A stretch of 64,000 nucleotides of DNA from contig CM119265.1 of assembly GCA_051294375.1 (NCBI GenBank), positions 20,031,087 through 20,095,086 on the forward strand, given 5' to 3'. A program made the translations under genes and the position numbers. Source of the DNA: Paraspadella gotoi. Lineage: Eukaryota > Chaetognatha. Of this stretch, positions 16,103-28,500 are shown piece by piece. Below the pieces are notes generated by a model that saw only the letters and a list, made by a program, of their open reading frames with translations, made no database searches and was not told the origin of the DNA. Within the stretch, counting starts at the first letter, position 1; every line of letters starts with the position of its first letter.

Positions 16103-16681
16103 TCATTTCGTCTTTTGTCTCATGAGTTCTTTTCTTTTCATCGACGCCTCTCTCGCCAGAGTTTGCGCCAGACCCAACGCCATCTTTCTTCCGTCCCTCC
16201 TCTTTTCCTCCTCCTCTTCGCCCTTATTCCTTCTTTCTCCTCCTCCTCCACCTCCTCCTCCTCCTCCTTGATGATCCAGGAGGCGTCGTATCTGCTCTGC
16301 CTTTTCTTTCCTTTCCTCCATTTCTTCTGCAGTGAGGATCTCAGAGTCAGAATCATCATCGTTGGCGGCGTCGGCTGCGGCGAAAGCGGCGGTGGCAGCG
16401 TCTCTTCGATCCCTCATCATCTTCGCGGACGAGACTGGCGCGGCCCTCAACCCCATGGCTTCTTCCAGCGCCTTGACGTCCTCCACGCTGACGGTTCGGC
16501 GCCTTGGGAATCTCCCGCTGCCACCGCTGACCGCCAGCGCCTCCGACGCCGCGGCGGGGAATTTGGAGAAACTGTGTCGAGATTTGAGGCGCCAGGCGGA
16601 GGTCTTAGTTTCGGCGGCGGCGACGTAGGCGTCGGCGGCAGGGACTGCGGCGGCGGCGGCGGCGGATCCGAAAAGGCGTGG
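16103..16681 (-). CDS. Probable C-terminal exon of a large Ala/Ser-rich protein (likely same gene as 18271-23150)
   Basis: A minus-strand frame ends at a stop at 16103-16105 and is open back to about 16866. The best acceptor in phase 0 is ctcgcgctcag| giving an exon start at 16681 (192 residues). Visible: an Ala-rich tract (PAADAYVAAAE), a basic Ser/Arg segment ending RTVSVEDVKALEEAMGLR, an acidic patch (NDDDSDSE), a helical segment (ILTAEEMEERKEKAEQIRRL), a poly-Gly run of about 10, a Glu/Lys-rich stretch and the tail LAREASMKRKELMRQKTK. I do not recognise the family. The large gene upstream can splice in phase 0 from AAG at 18271, across an intron holding the TRIM element, which makes this its natural last exon; that link is inference. 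The overlapping plus-strand frame of 238 codons is a GC-rich shadow. Confidence 0.45.
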   Translation of the reverse strand, partial: PRLFGSAAAAAAVPAADAYVAAAETKTSAWRLKSRHSFSKFPAAASEALAVSGGSGRFPRRRTVSVEDVKALEEAMGLRAAPVSSAKMMRDRRDAATAAFAAADAANDDDSDSEILTAEEMEERKEKAEQIRRLLDHQGGGGGGGGGGERRNKGEEEEEKRRDGRKMALGLAQTLAREASMKRKELMRQKTK

Positions 16682-17066
16682 CTGAGCGCGAGGAGAAAGG
16701 CCGATGGCGACGGCGAATCGAGAAGCTGGAGAGGAGGAGCGTGGCGAAGGGAGGCTGGGGAAGAAAGGATTACGAAGGAGGGAAGGGCAGATGGAGTGAC
16801 GAGAGGCGGTTGGGGAAACTGGAGACTTTGACGCCGGCGACGGGGGGGGACGAGACGTGGACGCCTAAAGCTTCGGCGGCGGAGACGCGACGGGGAGCCT
16901 CGCTCTCACTTCCGTCACTCTGTTTGGGGTGGGGGTGGGGGTGGGGTGGGTGAAAGCAAGGGATGGGAAGTTATAAATATTGAACAAAATTATGAAAAAA
17001 CTTTAAAATGTAAAAAAAAATATATTGAATCTGGAGAAAAAAAAGAAAGGTGAAAAAGATTTGTTG

Positions 17067-17767
17067 AAGAGGCTGGTTTTACAGGGCGCCACACCCGCAG
17101 CGGTGTCACCTCGTGGCGACAGCGAGACAGCATGTTTCATGTAGTCCAGAGCTTTGAGTCTGGCAGTAGGCCCATGCCTACAGGCGGGTTACCCCGTCCA
17201 TCCCACTTTCTACATGACAACCTCAGGGCTCAAACCAGGGACGCACATTGGGATGGGTGCATTAGTCCACTGAGCCACTGAGGCGCTGCGAAAGAAACAG
17301 CTTTAATGGATCTGTGTGATAGGACCACCAGACAGCCGCCCCCAGGACTCTCGCATATGAGAGTACGAAGCAGGGGGATGAACGCATGTCTCTCCGCTGA
17401 ACCTCTCTTCATTCTGGTGGCCATGCTTTGAGTGGCAGCTGCGTAGCTCAAAACCACAATCAAGGGCAGAGGAGTATTATCATGCCCGGTTGGTTGCGTG
17501 TTCAGGATCACGTCGGGCTCACCATTTAAGAGGCTGGTTTTACAGGCGCCACACCCGCAGCGGTGTCACCCTCGTGGCGACAGCGAGACAGCATGTTCAT
17601 GTAGTCCAGAGCTTTGGATCTGGCAGTAGGCCCATGCCTACAGGCGGGTTACCCGGTCCATCCCACTTTCTACATGACAACCTCAGGGCTCAAACCAGGG
17701 ACGCACATTGGGATGGTGCGATTAGTCCACTGAGCCACTGAGCGCTGCGAAAGAAACAGCTTTAATG
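17067..17767 (-). mobile_element. TRIM-like LTR element 1 (non-autonomous)
   Basis: Two direct repeats, 17067-17308 (242 bp) and 17528-17767 (240 bp), flank a 219-bp non-coding core. Read on the minus strand, the 5' repeat is followed after AAA by TGGTGAGCCCGACGTGAT (17524 down to 17507), which fits a retroviral-type primer-binding site and differs at one position from the site used with tRNA-Trp. This is the layout of a terminal-repeat retrotransposon in miniature. The repeats differ at about eight places, mostly single-base indels. A tRNA-like box pair (TGGCTCAGTGGACTA and GGTTTGAGCCC) is also visible on the minus strand inside each repeat. Odd: instead of a 4-6 bp target duplication, a 37-38 bp sequence flanks the element (17027-17063 and 17767-17804). 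There is no gag, pol or other protein. Confidence 0.65.
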
Positions 17768-18189
17768 AATCTGGAGAAAAAAAAGGAAAGGTGAAAAAGA
17801 TTTGTAACTTGTAGGGAAGACTGAGGTGATTTGACAGAAGCTTTGACAATTTTAATAGTCTCTTATATTTTACGACAGAAACTCGTGCCTTTTTAGAGAC
17901 AAATTTAGTCACGTTTTACGTTCTGACTTTTCGCGAAAATGTCGCAATTTGTCGAAATTTTTTTATTTTTTTAGTGAAGGTTTTTTTTAGTTCCTTTTCA
18001 AATTAGTAGCTATAAATAATAGTATTAGACTTAAGATTGTAACTATTCACAAAAATATTTTAAAACTTGCTTTTATGATACCTGCATTTTTCCTCGATTG
18101 ACGAAACACGCATTTATAAAAGAATTTATAAAGATTCCCATTTTGCCCGGAAATTATTCTACGATTTCAAGTTTGAAAGAAAGCCGTTT

Positions 18190-21100
18190 TTAAAAAGAAA
18201 TATATGACATTATATTAAAAAGTTTAAATGGTTGACTTGCTATTTTGTTTCCCCCCTTTTCATAAAAAACCTTTCCGTCGACGCCGACGAGGAGTTTGGC
18301 CCGAGTCGACGTCCGAACCTCTCCGCGTCGCGTGATGAACTTCAGCGCCTTCGCCGCTCCGGCAGCGTCGGCAGCATCTGCAGCGTCGGGAGCGGCGTCG
18401 ACGGCGGAGAGATTAAAGCGGACTCTCGGCGAGGGACTCCGTGGAGTCTCGGTGGCTGAAGTTGAGAAGGATCGAGTCTTTGGGCGTGGAGAGGCGAAGG
18501 ATCCTCCTCGTTGCTGCTGCTGCTGTGGTTGTTGTCGCTGTATTTTCTCGCGTTGCTCCTTCAGAAGCTGCTGTTCGTGCCACTGTTGAAGAAGCAGTCT
18601 CGTCTGCTGTTGTTGAGCTTTTAGCTCCTCCCTCTTTCGCTGCTGCTTCGCTTGATGATCAGCTATCAGTTTCTGCTTCAACCGTTCGAACTGTTGTAGT
18701 TTCAGTTCCTTGTCTCGCTGCTCGGCTTCCGAGGCTTCAGGAGCGCGCGGTTCCATATATCGGTCTCCGCTCTGCAGCGGTCGTGGATTTCGCTGCTCCT
18801 GGTGCGGACTCGTTTTCTGCAGCACTCGAGGAGTCGGTCGGTTCAGCAACCAGTGTTCGACCCCAGGCTCTTCGGATAGCTGTCTATGGAGTGGCTGAGA
18901 TAGGTTTCCTTGGTAGTTTTGTTGTTGTTGTTGCTTTTTAAGTTCTAGTTGTTGCAGTTGTTGTTGTGTTTGTTGTGGTATTTCCTCCGTCCACTGCAAA
19001 TTGCGTCGTGGAAATTCGTTTCCTCCCTCGCGTCCGTCGAGACCCAAAATTTTTTCTTCTTTTTCTTCTTCGTCGTTTTTGTGACAAATTGCTTTTTCTC
19101 TTTTCGTCATAACCGTCTCCCCGGGATGCCCCTCCTCTCGAACCCTCGTTACGCTTTTTCTCTCCTCTCTTTCTGTTCCGATTCTCTCTCCCTGTCCTCT
19201 CCCCATCGCTATTTTGTCTCCATGCTTTATCTCCATTTTTTGACTCTCTCCCTCTCCACTCAAGGTCGTTATTTTGTCTTCATGCTTTTTCTCCTTTGTT
19301 CGATTGTCTCCCTCTCTTCTTTTTAGCGTTATTTGGTCTCCATGCCTTCTCTCTGTCGTTTGGCTGACGCCTCTTGCCCCCGTTATTCTCTCTCCCTCTC
19401 CTCTCTCATGTTTTATTCTCTCTCCTTCTCTCTCCCTTTTATTTCTCTCTCCTTCTCTCTCCATTTTACTTCTCTCTCCCTCTCCTCTCTCATCTTTTAT
19501 TCTCTCTCCTTCTCTCTCCCTTTGATTTCTCCCTCCCTCCTCTCTCCTAGTTATTTTCTTTCTTTCTTCTCTCCTCTCCGTTTCCTTTCCTCCAATCTTC
19601 TCATCTTCGTCGTCTCTCTCTTTCTCCTCTGTCTCTCTCTTCTCTTCTCTCCATCTCTCTTCTTCGCGAATGGAAACGACTCCTTCATTCCTCTTTTCTC
19701 TTTCGTTCATTCTTTCCATTCGACCGTTCTCCCTCTCAGTCAATCCGCCGACCTGTTCACGATCCGCCCAGTTTATTTCTCCCGTTCTCCCACTCGCGGC
19801 CTCTTCCGAACTGCTCACTCTCTCCGTTCTCCCACTCGTTCTCCCCATTCTCCCACCCACATTTTTTTCATCCCTGTTTCTCTCCTCCACCGCATTCACT
19901 CCCCGATCAACCTCCACCCACGCCTCCCATTTCACCCCGACCTTTACCCTTTGACCCTCCGCCCGTCCCGTCTCCCGGATTCCCGGCGTCTTTCTCCCGG
20001 CGCCGACGTCAGCCTCCCATCGGCGTCGATTTTCGGCGACGTCGGCGCCGCCTTCCGCTTCGGCGTTGGCGCCGCCCTTTATTTTCGGTAGCCCGAACGC
20101 TAATTTATACTCGGCGACGCTCGCTGGCGCCTTAATTGGTTCTCGCGACGCCGACGAGGCCCCTTGCGGCGTCAACGAGGCCCCTTGCGGCGCGGTCCAA
20201 TCCGCCTCAATATCCGGCGCTGATTTGCGGTCCCTCCGCTCGCGGCGCAGCTTCTCTCTCTCCATCTCTATCTCTTTACGGACAGAGTCCCTGGCGTCGA
20301 CCAAAAGATCGAACCCCGATTCCGCCATGAATTTCCGAAAATCCAATTTAGCTTCTCTGCCGTCGTTGTCGTTGTTGTGATTGTGGCTATTGTCGTTAAA
20401 GTTGCTGTCGTCGTTGTGGTTATTGTTCTTGTCGTAATCACATCCCTCTTCCTTCAAACAAAACTCCGTTTCTTCTTTCTTAACGATGTTTCGAAAAGGT
20501 TGTTGTTGTTGTTGTAGTTTTTCCATTTCCACTGTCTCGCTTTGAGCTTCTTGTTTTACGAGTCCTCGTAAATGTTTTAGTGGCAGTTGGCGCTCTTGTT
20601 CCCTTTTTTCTTGACCCTCTCGTTCTCGAGACGCCCGTTGTTGTTCTAAAAGTCGTTGTTGTTGTGTTTCCCGCGACACGAAGGCCCGTTCCGCTTTCGT
20701 TGCTTCCGTTTCGAACCTCGTTTCGTCTACTGGGGACTGAGGGCGCGGCTGCTGTTGATGCAGCGTGGAATGCTGCTGTTGATGCAGCGTTGAATGCTGC
20801 TGTGGCTGCTGCGTTTGTAAATGTGGAAGAAGTGGAGTTAGATGAAGCTGAGGCGGGGGCAGTTTTAGCGGCGCAAGCTCTAACTTGGGTTTAATCCGGA
20901 GCGATGGTTGCGGGAGCGGCGGTTGCTGGAGCGGTAGTCGAAATTTCGGCGGCGACTGTGGCGTCGGCTGCGGCTGCGGCTGTAGCTGCGGCTGTGGCTG
21001 TGGCTGCAGATAGAGGCTTGCTGAGGTAGGAGACTTTATCTGCGACAGAGATGATGAGGGTTGAGAGGAGCACTCGGTGATTGGGTTAGAAGAAGGGATA

Positions 21101-23150
21101 GAAGGGATAGCAGGGGGGACAGAAAGACAGCAGACCTCCGGTTCATCGCTGCTCAGTAGCGTTAATCCGTCGCCGTTGATTGGTTGTTTGGTTGGTTGGT
21201 TTCGAATGACTGGCTCGATATGAAAGATTGTCTCGTGTAACGATTCATTCTGGGTATCGGAACCGTTTTTGGTAACTGGTGCTTTGTAATTGATCGACTC
21301 GTTCTCGGCAATTGGCTGATTGGCATAGAATGGTTTATTTGGTGAGAGTGAGAGTGACTCCTTCGCCTCGATCGGCTCCCCCGCGACGGTTTTCTCTCCC
21401 GTCGCGTTCCAAGAAAAAATGTACATCGACTTTTTTCCGTTCGTTTCCGTGGGCGACCAAGGTTTGGGGGAGAGGGCGAGGGAGCGGGCAAGGAGGCGGG
21501 CACGAGCGGGCGAGGGAGAAGAGGAGTCGGGCGGAGAAAGGAGAGAGGATTTGGCAGAGAGGTCGATGATTGGTGAAGGAAAACGGGTGGAGAGAGAGGA
21601 GGAGGAGGAGGAGGAGGGGGGGAAGGAGGAAGAGGAGGAAGAGATGAGAGGAGAAAGGAGAGAGGGATCCTTATGATTATTCGGCGTTGTCTTTCCGGAC
21701 GGCGACGCAAAAGCGATGGGTGTGGCGACACCTTTGCGACCCGCGTCATTGACGTCCCTTGCTTGAGCGACTAAATCATTAACGCCTCCTTTTCTCGAAG
21801 GATGGGTGCCGTTCATGGGATAGTTATTTGTCGTCGTTGTTGTTGTTGTTTTTGTCGTCGTTGTCGTCGAAGCGAGGGTGTCGTCTTCAGCGGTTTTCAC
21901 GCCGCTTAGTTTCTTGACATTTTTGTCATCGTTCCTGACGTTCAACGTCACGTCGGCGATGAAGCGTTTCTCGCGATTTATCGTATTTCCGGTATCGACG
22001 CTTTTATCGCTCGCGACGCAATTAGTGACGCGATCGGCGTCGGCGTCCTCGTTTTCTCCGGCGTCTTTTGAGGCGCTGGCGGCGCCAGTGGCGAAAGAAG
22101 AAACCAAATCGAGTTTCTGGGAGGAAAAAAAAATGGAGGGAATTCGAGAATTTCGAAGAATTTAAATCAATTTGAAATTTATTCCCCAAAATTTCTCCAG
22201 ATCTTTTTTTTTTTCCTTCAAGAATTTCTATGAAAGAGAATTATATATTCTTTGTCTCTTCGTCTCTTCGTCGTCTTACGAATCGAATTACGAGAAAGAA
22301 AAAAAAATTTAAAAAGAAAAAAACTTGATTCATTTTGTGCGAGAATAAGAAAAAAAAATATTTTCCTCTCATTAATGGAAAAAGATTTATTCTTAGTAAT
22401 TAGTTAACCGAACTCGAAACGACAATTTATTTATGTCCTTTAGAGGGAGTGAGAGAGAAATCTGAATTCCAAATCGGCGGGGGGGGAAAAAAACAACAAA
22501 ACGGAAAGAAAAACGAGAAGAAACGAAAAGAAAACACGTTTCCTTCTTCGATTCTAAATATATTCTGTCCTCTCGCTCGGTTATCGCCACTGGCCAGGTG
22601 AGCACCTGTCACGCGAGCCCGACCTTTTTTGATTTAATCAAAGATTTATGAGAAGATATTTAAGGTTCTTAGAAAAAACAGGGAACGATTGTTCGCTGCA
22701 TATATAAATATATAATGCATATATAATGGGTGCTTATTTTCCTAGATTGCACAGTTGGACTCGATCTCATTCTTCAAAAATAAATAATAACCAAACTTAC
22801 CAAATAACCTTCGACCTTACCTTCGCCTCCAAATTTTGACTAAAACTCGGCGCCGTAAACTCCACGTTTTCCAGCGTTGACGACGCCGGTTTGAATACGA
22901 TCGGCGCCAACGTCGACGTCGGAGACGAAGGGGCGTTTCCCCCGGAAAGCGGCGCCGTTGAGAAAACCTCCTTCCCCTCGTTTCCAACGACGTCACTAAC
23001 GGACGATCTCTCGCGGCGCCGCTCGCCGCTTCCGGTCGACGTCACGATATCGACGGCGCCGTTTCGTCCGTCGACGCTGAGACGAGAGACGCCGACGGGA
23101 AAAATCTCTTTGACGGTCTGCTCGAAGAGGTGATCGTATGGGTAGCTCAT
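18190..23150 (-). CDS. Large low-complexity protein, Gln/Ser/charge-rich, function unknown
   Basis: Exon 1 is 23150-22821 (110 codons from ATG; MSYPYDHLFEQTVKEIFPVG) with a good donor AAG|GTAAGG. Exon 2 starts at 22116 after ctcccag and is open to a stop at 18190. A phase-0 exit at AAG|GTTTTT (exon end 18271) would lead to the exon at 16103-16681, giving about 1,584 residues. The same weak GTTTTT donor is used in the SYT14 gene here. Visible in order: an ordered-looking N-terminal 50 residues; Ser/Pro/Thr-rich disorder with poly-Ser and poly-Thr; a (QP)n-rich tract; poly-Gln runs; a long charged region with imperfect EREGER(I/N)K repeats, roughly residues 945-1110; Gln/Lys/Arg coiled coil near 1250-1300; then an RSPSPRVRF motif. 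A cytoskeletal or scaffold role would fit such composition, but no domain supports it and I assign none. Confidence 0.75.
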
Positions 23151-23163
23151 TTTTGGGAGAATC

Positions 23164-23430
23164 GCATCGGCGCGCTGTGAAAGAGGGGTCACATCGGCGG
23201 GCTGTGAAAGAGGGGTCACATCGGCGCGCTGTGAAAGAGGGTCACATTGGCGCGCTGTGAAATAGGGGTCACATCGGCGCGCTGTGAAAGAGGGTCACAT
23301 CGACGAGCTGTGAAAGAGGGTTAGATCGACGCGCTGTGAAAGAAGATCACATCGGCAGCACTATGTGAGAGGTCATATCAGTGGGCGTTGAAAACGAACC
23401 ACATCGGTGGGCTTCGTGAGAGCGTCATCT
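23164..23430. repeat. 26/27-bp minisatellite immediately upstream of the large gene
   Basis: About ten units of 26 or 27 bp, core catcggcgcgctgtgaaaga followed by ggggtca, beginning 14 bases upstream of the ATG at 23150. Units near the gene are well conserved, the distal three are degenerate. In the minus-strand frame upstream of the ATG the proximal units read TPLSQRADV, so a 27-bp period keeps frame. It lies in the 5' UTR or promoter. The duplicated copy of the locus has about 16 units (30012-30437). Confidence 0.85.
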
Positions 23431-23674
23431 TGCGGAGAGATGAGGAACGATTTCGCTTCGTCTGGAGGAAAGGATCATCGTTTTACCGGGTTATTGTAAT
23501 CGGAAAGATATTTTCGTTGTTTTTTTGTTGTCGGGACAATTTATTTCTTGCGCTCGGACTTTTACAGTAATATATATCTAACGGATCGAATTCATTATAC
23601 ACAAAAGAAAATTCCTTTCTTCTTTAATCCTGGAGAGTGCTTTATTTTTAGAGTAAAAAAAAAAGATTGTCTGC

Positions 23675-23770
<96 letters not shown>

Positions 23771-23902
23771 TGTCGATCGAATTTACGAACGTCGTTTGCC
23801 TTCTTAGATTGCAACGAAATATTGGGGAATACGAAGGCTTTAAAAGGCGGCAAGGAAGCAAATTATATATATATATATATATAAGAAGAGAGAGAGAGAA
23901 GA

Positions 23903-23987
<85 letters not shown>

Positions 23988-25517
23988 TTGTTGAGGTTTT
24001 CCAGTCTTTTCAAAGAAAAAAAGTAAATCCAGGTGTGAAGAAGATTGAGCGAGAGATAGGAAGTTACCCGAGAGCATTCTTTCTCACTAATCACGCCACG
24101 ATGTTCTGAGGATCCATGTAATTCCGTGAAAAGCGTCCGAGTGTGAGAGAGCGAGAGAGAGAGAGAGAGAGTGTAAGCGAACGTCGTCTCCGTCCTCAGT
24201 GACGCAATCCGATTAAAAATATTTAAAAAAATATTTTATCCAAAAAATAAAAATAATGAATGTCTTCCAGCGAAAGGAGAAACGATAACAAAAATAGAAG
24301 AAGAAAAAATACGAAAGAAAAAAAAACACAAAAGGGGAAAAAAAAACTGTCGTTGGAAACAAAAACCCCAAAAAATGAGAAATTGAAAGGAATGCGAATG
24401 AAGATCGGAGATTCGAAAGAATTCAAAGATTACTTGGCAAAGCGTTGAAAAATGTTGTTTTTTTTTACAATTTGTTTTCCAAGTTACGAAATTCGGTTAA
24501 ATTGTAAAAAACGCGTACTTTACGCGCGGAGAGACTAAACGTGCAGTTACGTCACGAACGTCGAAATAAACTAAATTTTAAAACATAAGCGAAAAAGAAT
24601 TTAAGGGAATAACAAGTGGTTTTGAACGGTTAGAGACGTCGTCGTCGTCGTCGTCGTCTACTAAGAAACAAAGAGATTTCCGAGACCGCAACTCCATTCG
24701 TCATTCGCATTCAGAAACATTTTTTTTTTTTAGTCTGAAAACGAGATTTGATTCGGGAAATTCCGTCGCCCGTCACCGTGTCTCCCGTCGCCTGCCCGTC
24801 ACGTCGCCGTTGCAGCGTCTCTCGTCACGCCGTCACGCTGAGACGTTCGTCGTCGCGTGGTCCGTCACGTTTTTAGAAAGGAGGGCGTTGACTTTTAAAC
24901 ATTAGACAAGGTTTGTTTGGGGTAAATCATTTCTATTTCTGCCCCCCGTGGGGCGCGCCATTCGCCCCCGTTACAAAATTTACCAATCTCGACGCCCAGA
25001 CGTCGAAAATTTGCGCAACTTACTTTTTTTTTAATTTTAAACAAATTAAGTTAAATCCAGGAAAGTTGTTAAATTTACTAAAACGTGGAAAAAAAAACTT
25101 TTCTACTTAACTAGCTCAACAGATTTCGAAAACAACTGGAGGCAGGAGAGAAGAATAAATAATTCTAAAAAAAAAAACATTAGTCATTAAATTAATTTAA
25201 TTACTCCGCCTTTTTTTTTGTAAAGAAATCTCGGAGGAACAGAGAAACAGACGGACGCTGAACGATGAAATCTCTCGTCTTAAGACAAAGAATTCTTATT
25301 TTAAAAAATATTATATATTTTTAAATATTTTAAGAAGAATATGGAAAGCGGTTGTCAGACAAGTACGTATTACGGGAAGACGTTACTTTAAACGAAGTGA
25401 AAAAAAAAGGGGGAGACAACTATATCTGTCTATTGAAGTCACGCGCTGAAAAAACAAAAAAACATAAACAAACAAAAACACAAAACTAAGATGATAAAAC
25501 TTGACGTTTAAAAAAAA
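23431..25517. other. Upstream spacer of the large gene with GA microsatellites
   Basis: Pure GA runs at about 23679-23765 and 23890-23981, a short TA run between them, and further GA at 24146-24170. 24770-24880 is a CpG-rich patch with repeated GTCACG/CGTCGC words, similar in wording to 9380-9610. No gene is supported. The whole segment recurs at 30.44-32.50 kb. Confidence 0.6.
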
Positions 25518-25542
25518 NNNNNNNNNNNNNNNNNNNNNNNNN
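25518..25542. other. Assembly gap, exactly 25 N
   Basis: A fixed-length run of 25 N. It separates two direct copies of the same locus. As I recall, 25 N is the spacer the long-read gap filler PBJelly leaves when two sides are over-extended and not merged; the identical length of the second gap supports a software default. Confidence 0.98.
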
Positions 25543-25552
25543 AGAGAGAGAT

Positions 25553-28500
25553 GCGGTCTCCGCTCTGCAGCGGGTGCGTGGATTTCCGCTGCTTCCTGGT
25601 GCGGACTCGTTTTCTGCAGCACTCGAGAGTCGGTCGGTTCAGCACCAGTGTTCGAACCCCAGGCCTCTTTCGGGATAGCTGTCTATGGAGTGGGCTGAGA
25701 TAGTTTCCTTGGTAGTTTTGTTGTTGTTGTTGCTTTTTAAGTTCTAGTTGTTGCCGTTGTTGTGGTTGTTGTGTTTGTGGTTGTTGTGTTTGTTGTGGTA
25801 TTTCCTCATGCCACTGCAAATTGCGTTCGTGGAAATTCGTTTCTCCTCGCGTTCCGTCGAGACCCAAAATTTTTTCTGTCTTCGTCGTTTTGTGACAAAT
25901 TGCTTTTTCTCTTTTCGTCATAACGTCGTCTCCCCGGGATGCCCTCCTCTCGAACCCTCGTTACGCTTTTTCTCTCCTCTCTTTCTGTTCCGATTCTCTC
26001 TCCCTGTCCTCTCCCATGCTATTGTTGTCTCCATGCTTTATCTCCATTTTTTGACTCTCTCCTCTCCACTCAAGGTCGTTATTTTGTCTTTCATGCTTTT
26101 TCCTGCCTTTGTTCGATTGTCTCCCTCTCTTCTTTTAGCGTTATTTGGTCTCTCATGCCTTCTCTCTGTCGTTTGGCTGACGCCTCTTGCCCCCGTTATT
26201 CTCTCTCCTCTCCTCTCTCATGTTTTATTCTCTCTCCTTGTCTCTCTCCCTTTTATTTCTCTCTCCTTCTCTCTCCATTTTACTGTCTCTCGTCCCTCTC
26301 CTCTCTCATCTTTATTCTACTCTCCTTTCTCTCTCCCTTTGATTTCTCCCTCCCTCCTCTCTCGCTCGTTATTGTTCTTTCTTCTTCTCTCCTCTCCGTT
26401 TCCTTTCCTCCAATCTTCTATCTTGCGTCGTCTCTAACTCTTTCTCCTCTGTCTCTCTCTTCTCTTCTCTCCATCTCTCTTGCTTCGCGAATGGAAACGA
26501 CTCCTTCATTCCTCTTTTCTCTTCGTTCATTCCTTCGCATTCGAGACCGTTCTCCCCTCTCAGTCAATCCGCCGACCTGTTCAGATCCCGCCCAGTTTAT
26601 TTCTCCACGTTCTCACCAACTCGCGGCCTCTTCCGACTGCCTCAACTCTCTCCGTTCTCCCACTCGTTGCTCCCCATTCTCCGCACCCACATTTTTTTTC
26701 ATCCCTGTTTCTCTCTCTCCACCTCGCAATTCACTCCCCGATCAACCTCCAACCCACGCTCCAATTTCACCCCGACCTTTACCCTTTGACCCTCCGCCCG
26801 TCCCGGTCTCCCGATTCCCGGCGTCTTTCTCCGCGCCCGACGTCAGCCTCCCATCGCGTCGATTTTGGCGACGTCGGCGCCGCCTTCCGCTTCGCGTTGG
26901 CGCCGCCCTTTATTTTCGGTAGCCCAGAACGCTAATTTATACTCGGCGACGCCTCGCTGGCGCCTTAATTGGTTCTCGCGACGCGACGAGAGGCCCTTGC
27001 GGCGTCAACAGAGGCCTCCTTGCGGGCGCGGTCCAATTCCGCCTCAATATCCGGCGCTGATTTGCGGTCCCTCCGCTCGCGGCGCAGCTTCTCTCTCTCG
27101 CTCTCTATCTCTTACGGACAGAGTCCCTGGGCGTCGACCAAAAGATCGAACTCCCGATTCCCGCCATGAATTTCCGAAAATCCAATTTGCTTCTCTGCCG
27201 TCGTTGGTCGTTGTTGTGATTGTGGCTATTGTCGTTAAAGTGCTGTCGTCCGTTGTGGTTATTGTTCTTGTCGTAATCACATCCCTCTTCCTTCAAACAA
27301 ACTTCCGTTTCTTCTTTCTTAACAACGATGTTTCGAAAAGGTTGTTGTTGTTGTTGTAGTTTTTCATTTCCGACTGTCTCGCTTTTGAGCTTCTTGTTTT
27401 ACGAGTCCTCGTAAATGTTTTAGTGGCAGTTGGCGCTCTTGGTTCCCTTTTTTCCTTGACCCTCTCGTTTGAGACGCCCGTGTGTTGTTCTAATAAGTCG
27501 TTTGTTGTTGTGTTTCCCGCACAGCGAAGGCCCGTTCCGCTTTCGTTTGCTTCCGTTTCGAACTCGTTTCGTCTACTGGGACTGAGGGCGCGGCTGCTGT
27601 TGATGGCAGCGTGGAATGCTGCTGTTGAATGCAGCGTTGAATGCTGCTGTGGCTGCTGCGTTTTGTAAATGTGGAAGAAGTGGAGTTAGATTGAAGCTGA
27701 GGCGGGGCAGTTTTTAGCGGCGCAAGCCTCTAACTTGGGTTTAATCGCGGAGCGATGGTTGCGGGAGCGCGGTTGCTGGAGCGGTTAGTCGAAATTTCGG
27801 CGGCGACTGTGGCGTCGGCTGCGGCTTGCGGGCTGAGCTGCGGCTGTGGCTGTGGCTGCAGATAGAGGCTTGCTGAGGTTAGGAGACTTTAATCTGCGAC
27901 AGAGATATGAGGGTTGAGAGGAGCATCGGTGATTGGGTTGAAGAAGGGATAGAAAGGGATAGCAGGGGGGACGAGAAAGACAGCGACCTCCGTTCATCGC
28001 TGCTCAGTAGCGTTAATCCGTCGCCGTTGATTGGTTGTTTGGTTGGTTGGTTTCGAAAATGACTGGCTCGATATGAAAGATTGTCTCGTGTAACGATTCA
28101 TTCTGGGTTATCGGAACCGTTTTTTGGTAACTGTGCTTTGTAATTGATCGACTCGTTCTCCGGCAATTGGCTGATTGGCATAGAATGGTTTATTTGGTGG
28201 AGTGAGAGTGACTCTTCGCCTCGATCGCTCCCCCGCGACGGTTTTCTCTCCCGTCGCGTTCCAAGAAAAAAATGTACATCGACTTTTTTCCGTTCGTTTC
28301 CGTGGGCGACCAAGGTTTGGGGGAAGAGGGCGAGGGAGCGGCAAGGAGGCGGGCACGAGCGGGCGAGGGAGAAGAGGAGTCGGGCGGAGAAAGGAGAGAG
28401 GATTTGGCAGAGAGGTCGATGATTTGGTGAAGGAAAACGGGTGGAGAGAGAGGAGGAGGAGGAGGAGGAGGGGGGAAGGAGGAAGAGGAGGAAGAGATGA

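Noticed and set aside
16115-16831. 238-codon plus-strand frame
   Set aside because: GC-rich shadow of the minus-strand exon 16103-16681, with low-complexity Ser and Gly tracts and no splice context.
19333-20091. Long plus-strand open frames (252 and 125 codons) rich in Ser, Leu and Phe
   Set aside because: They are antisense to the long exon of the minus-strand gene; the composition mirrors its Glu/Arg-rich codons.
25939-26922. 327-codon plus-strand frame
   Set aside because: Antisense shadow in the error-rich duplicate of the large gene.
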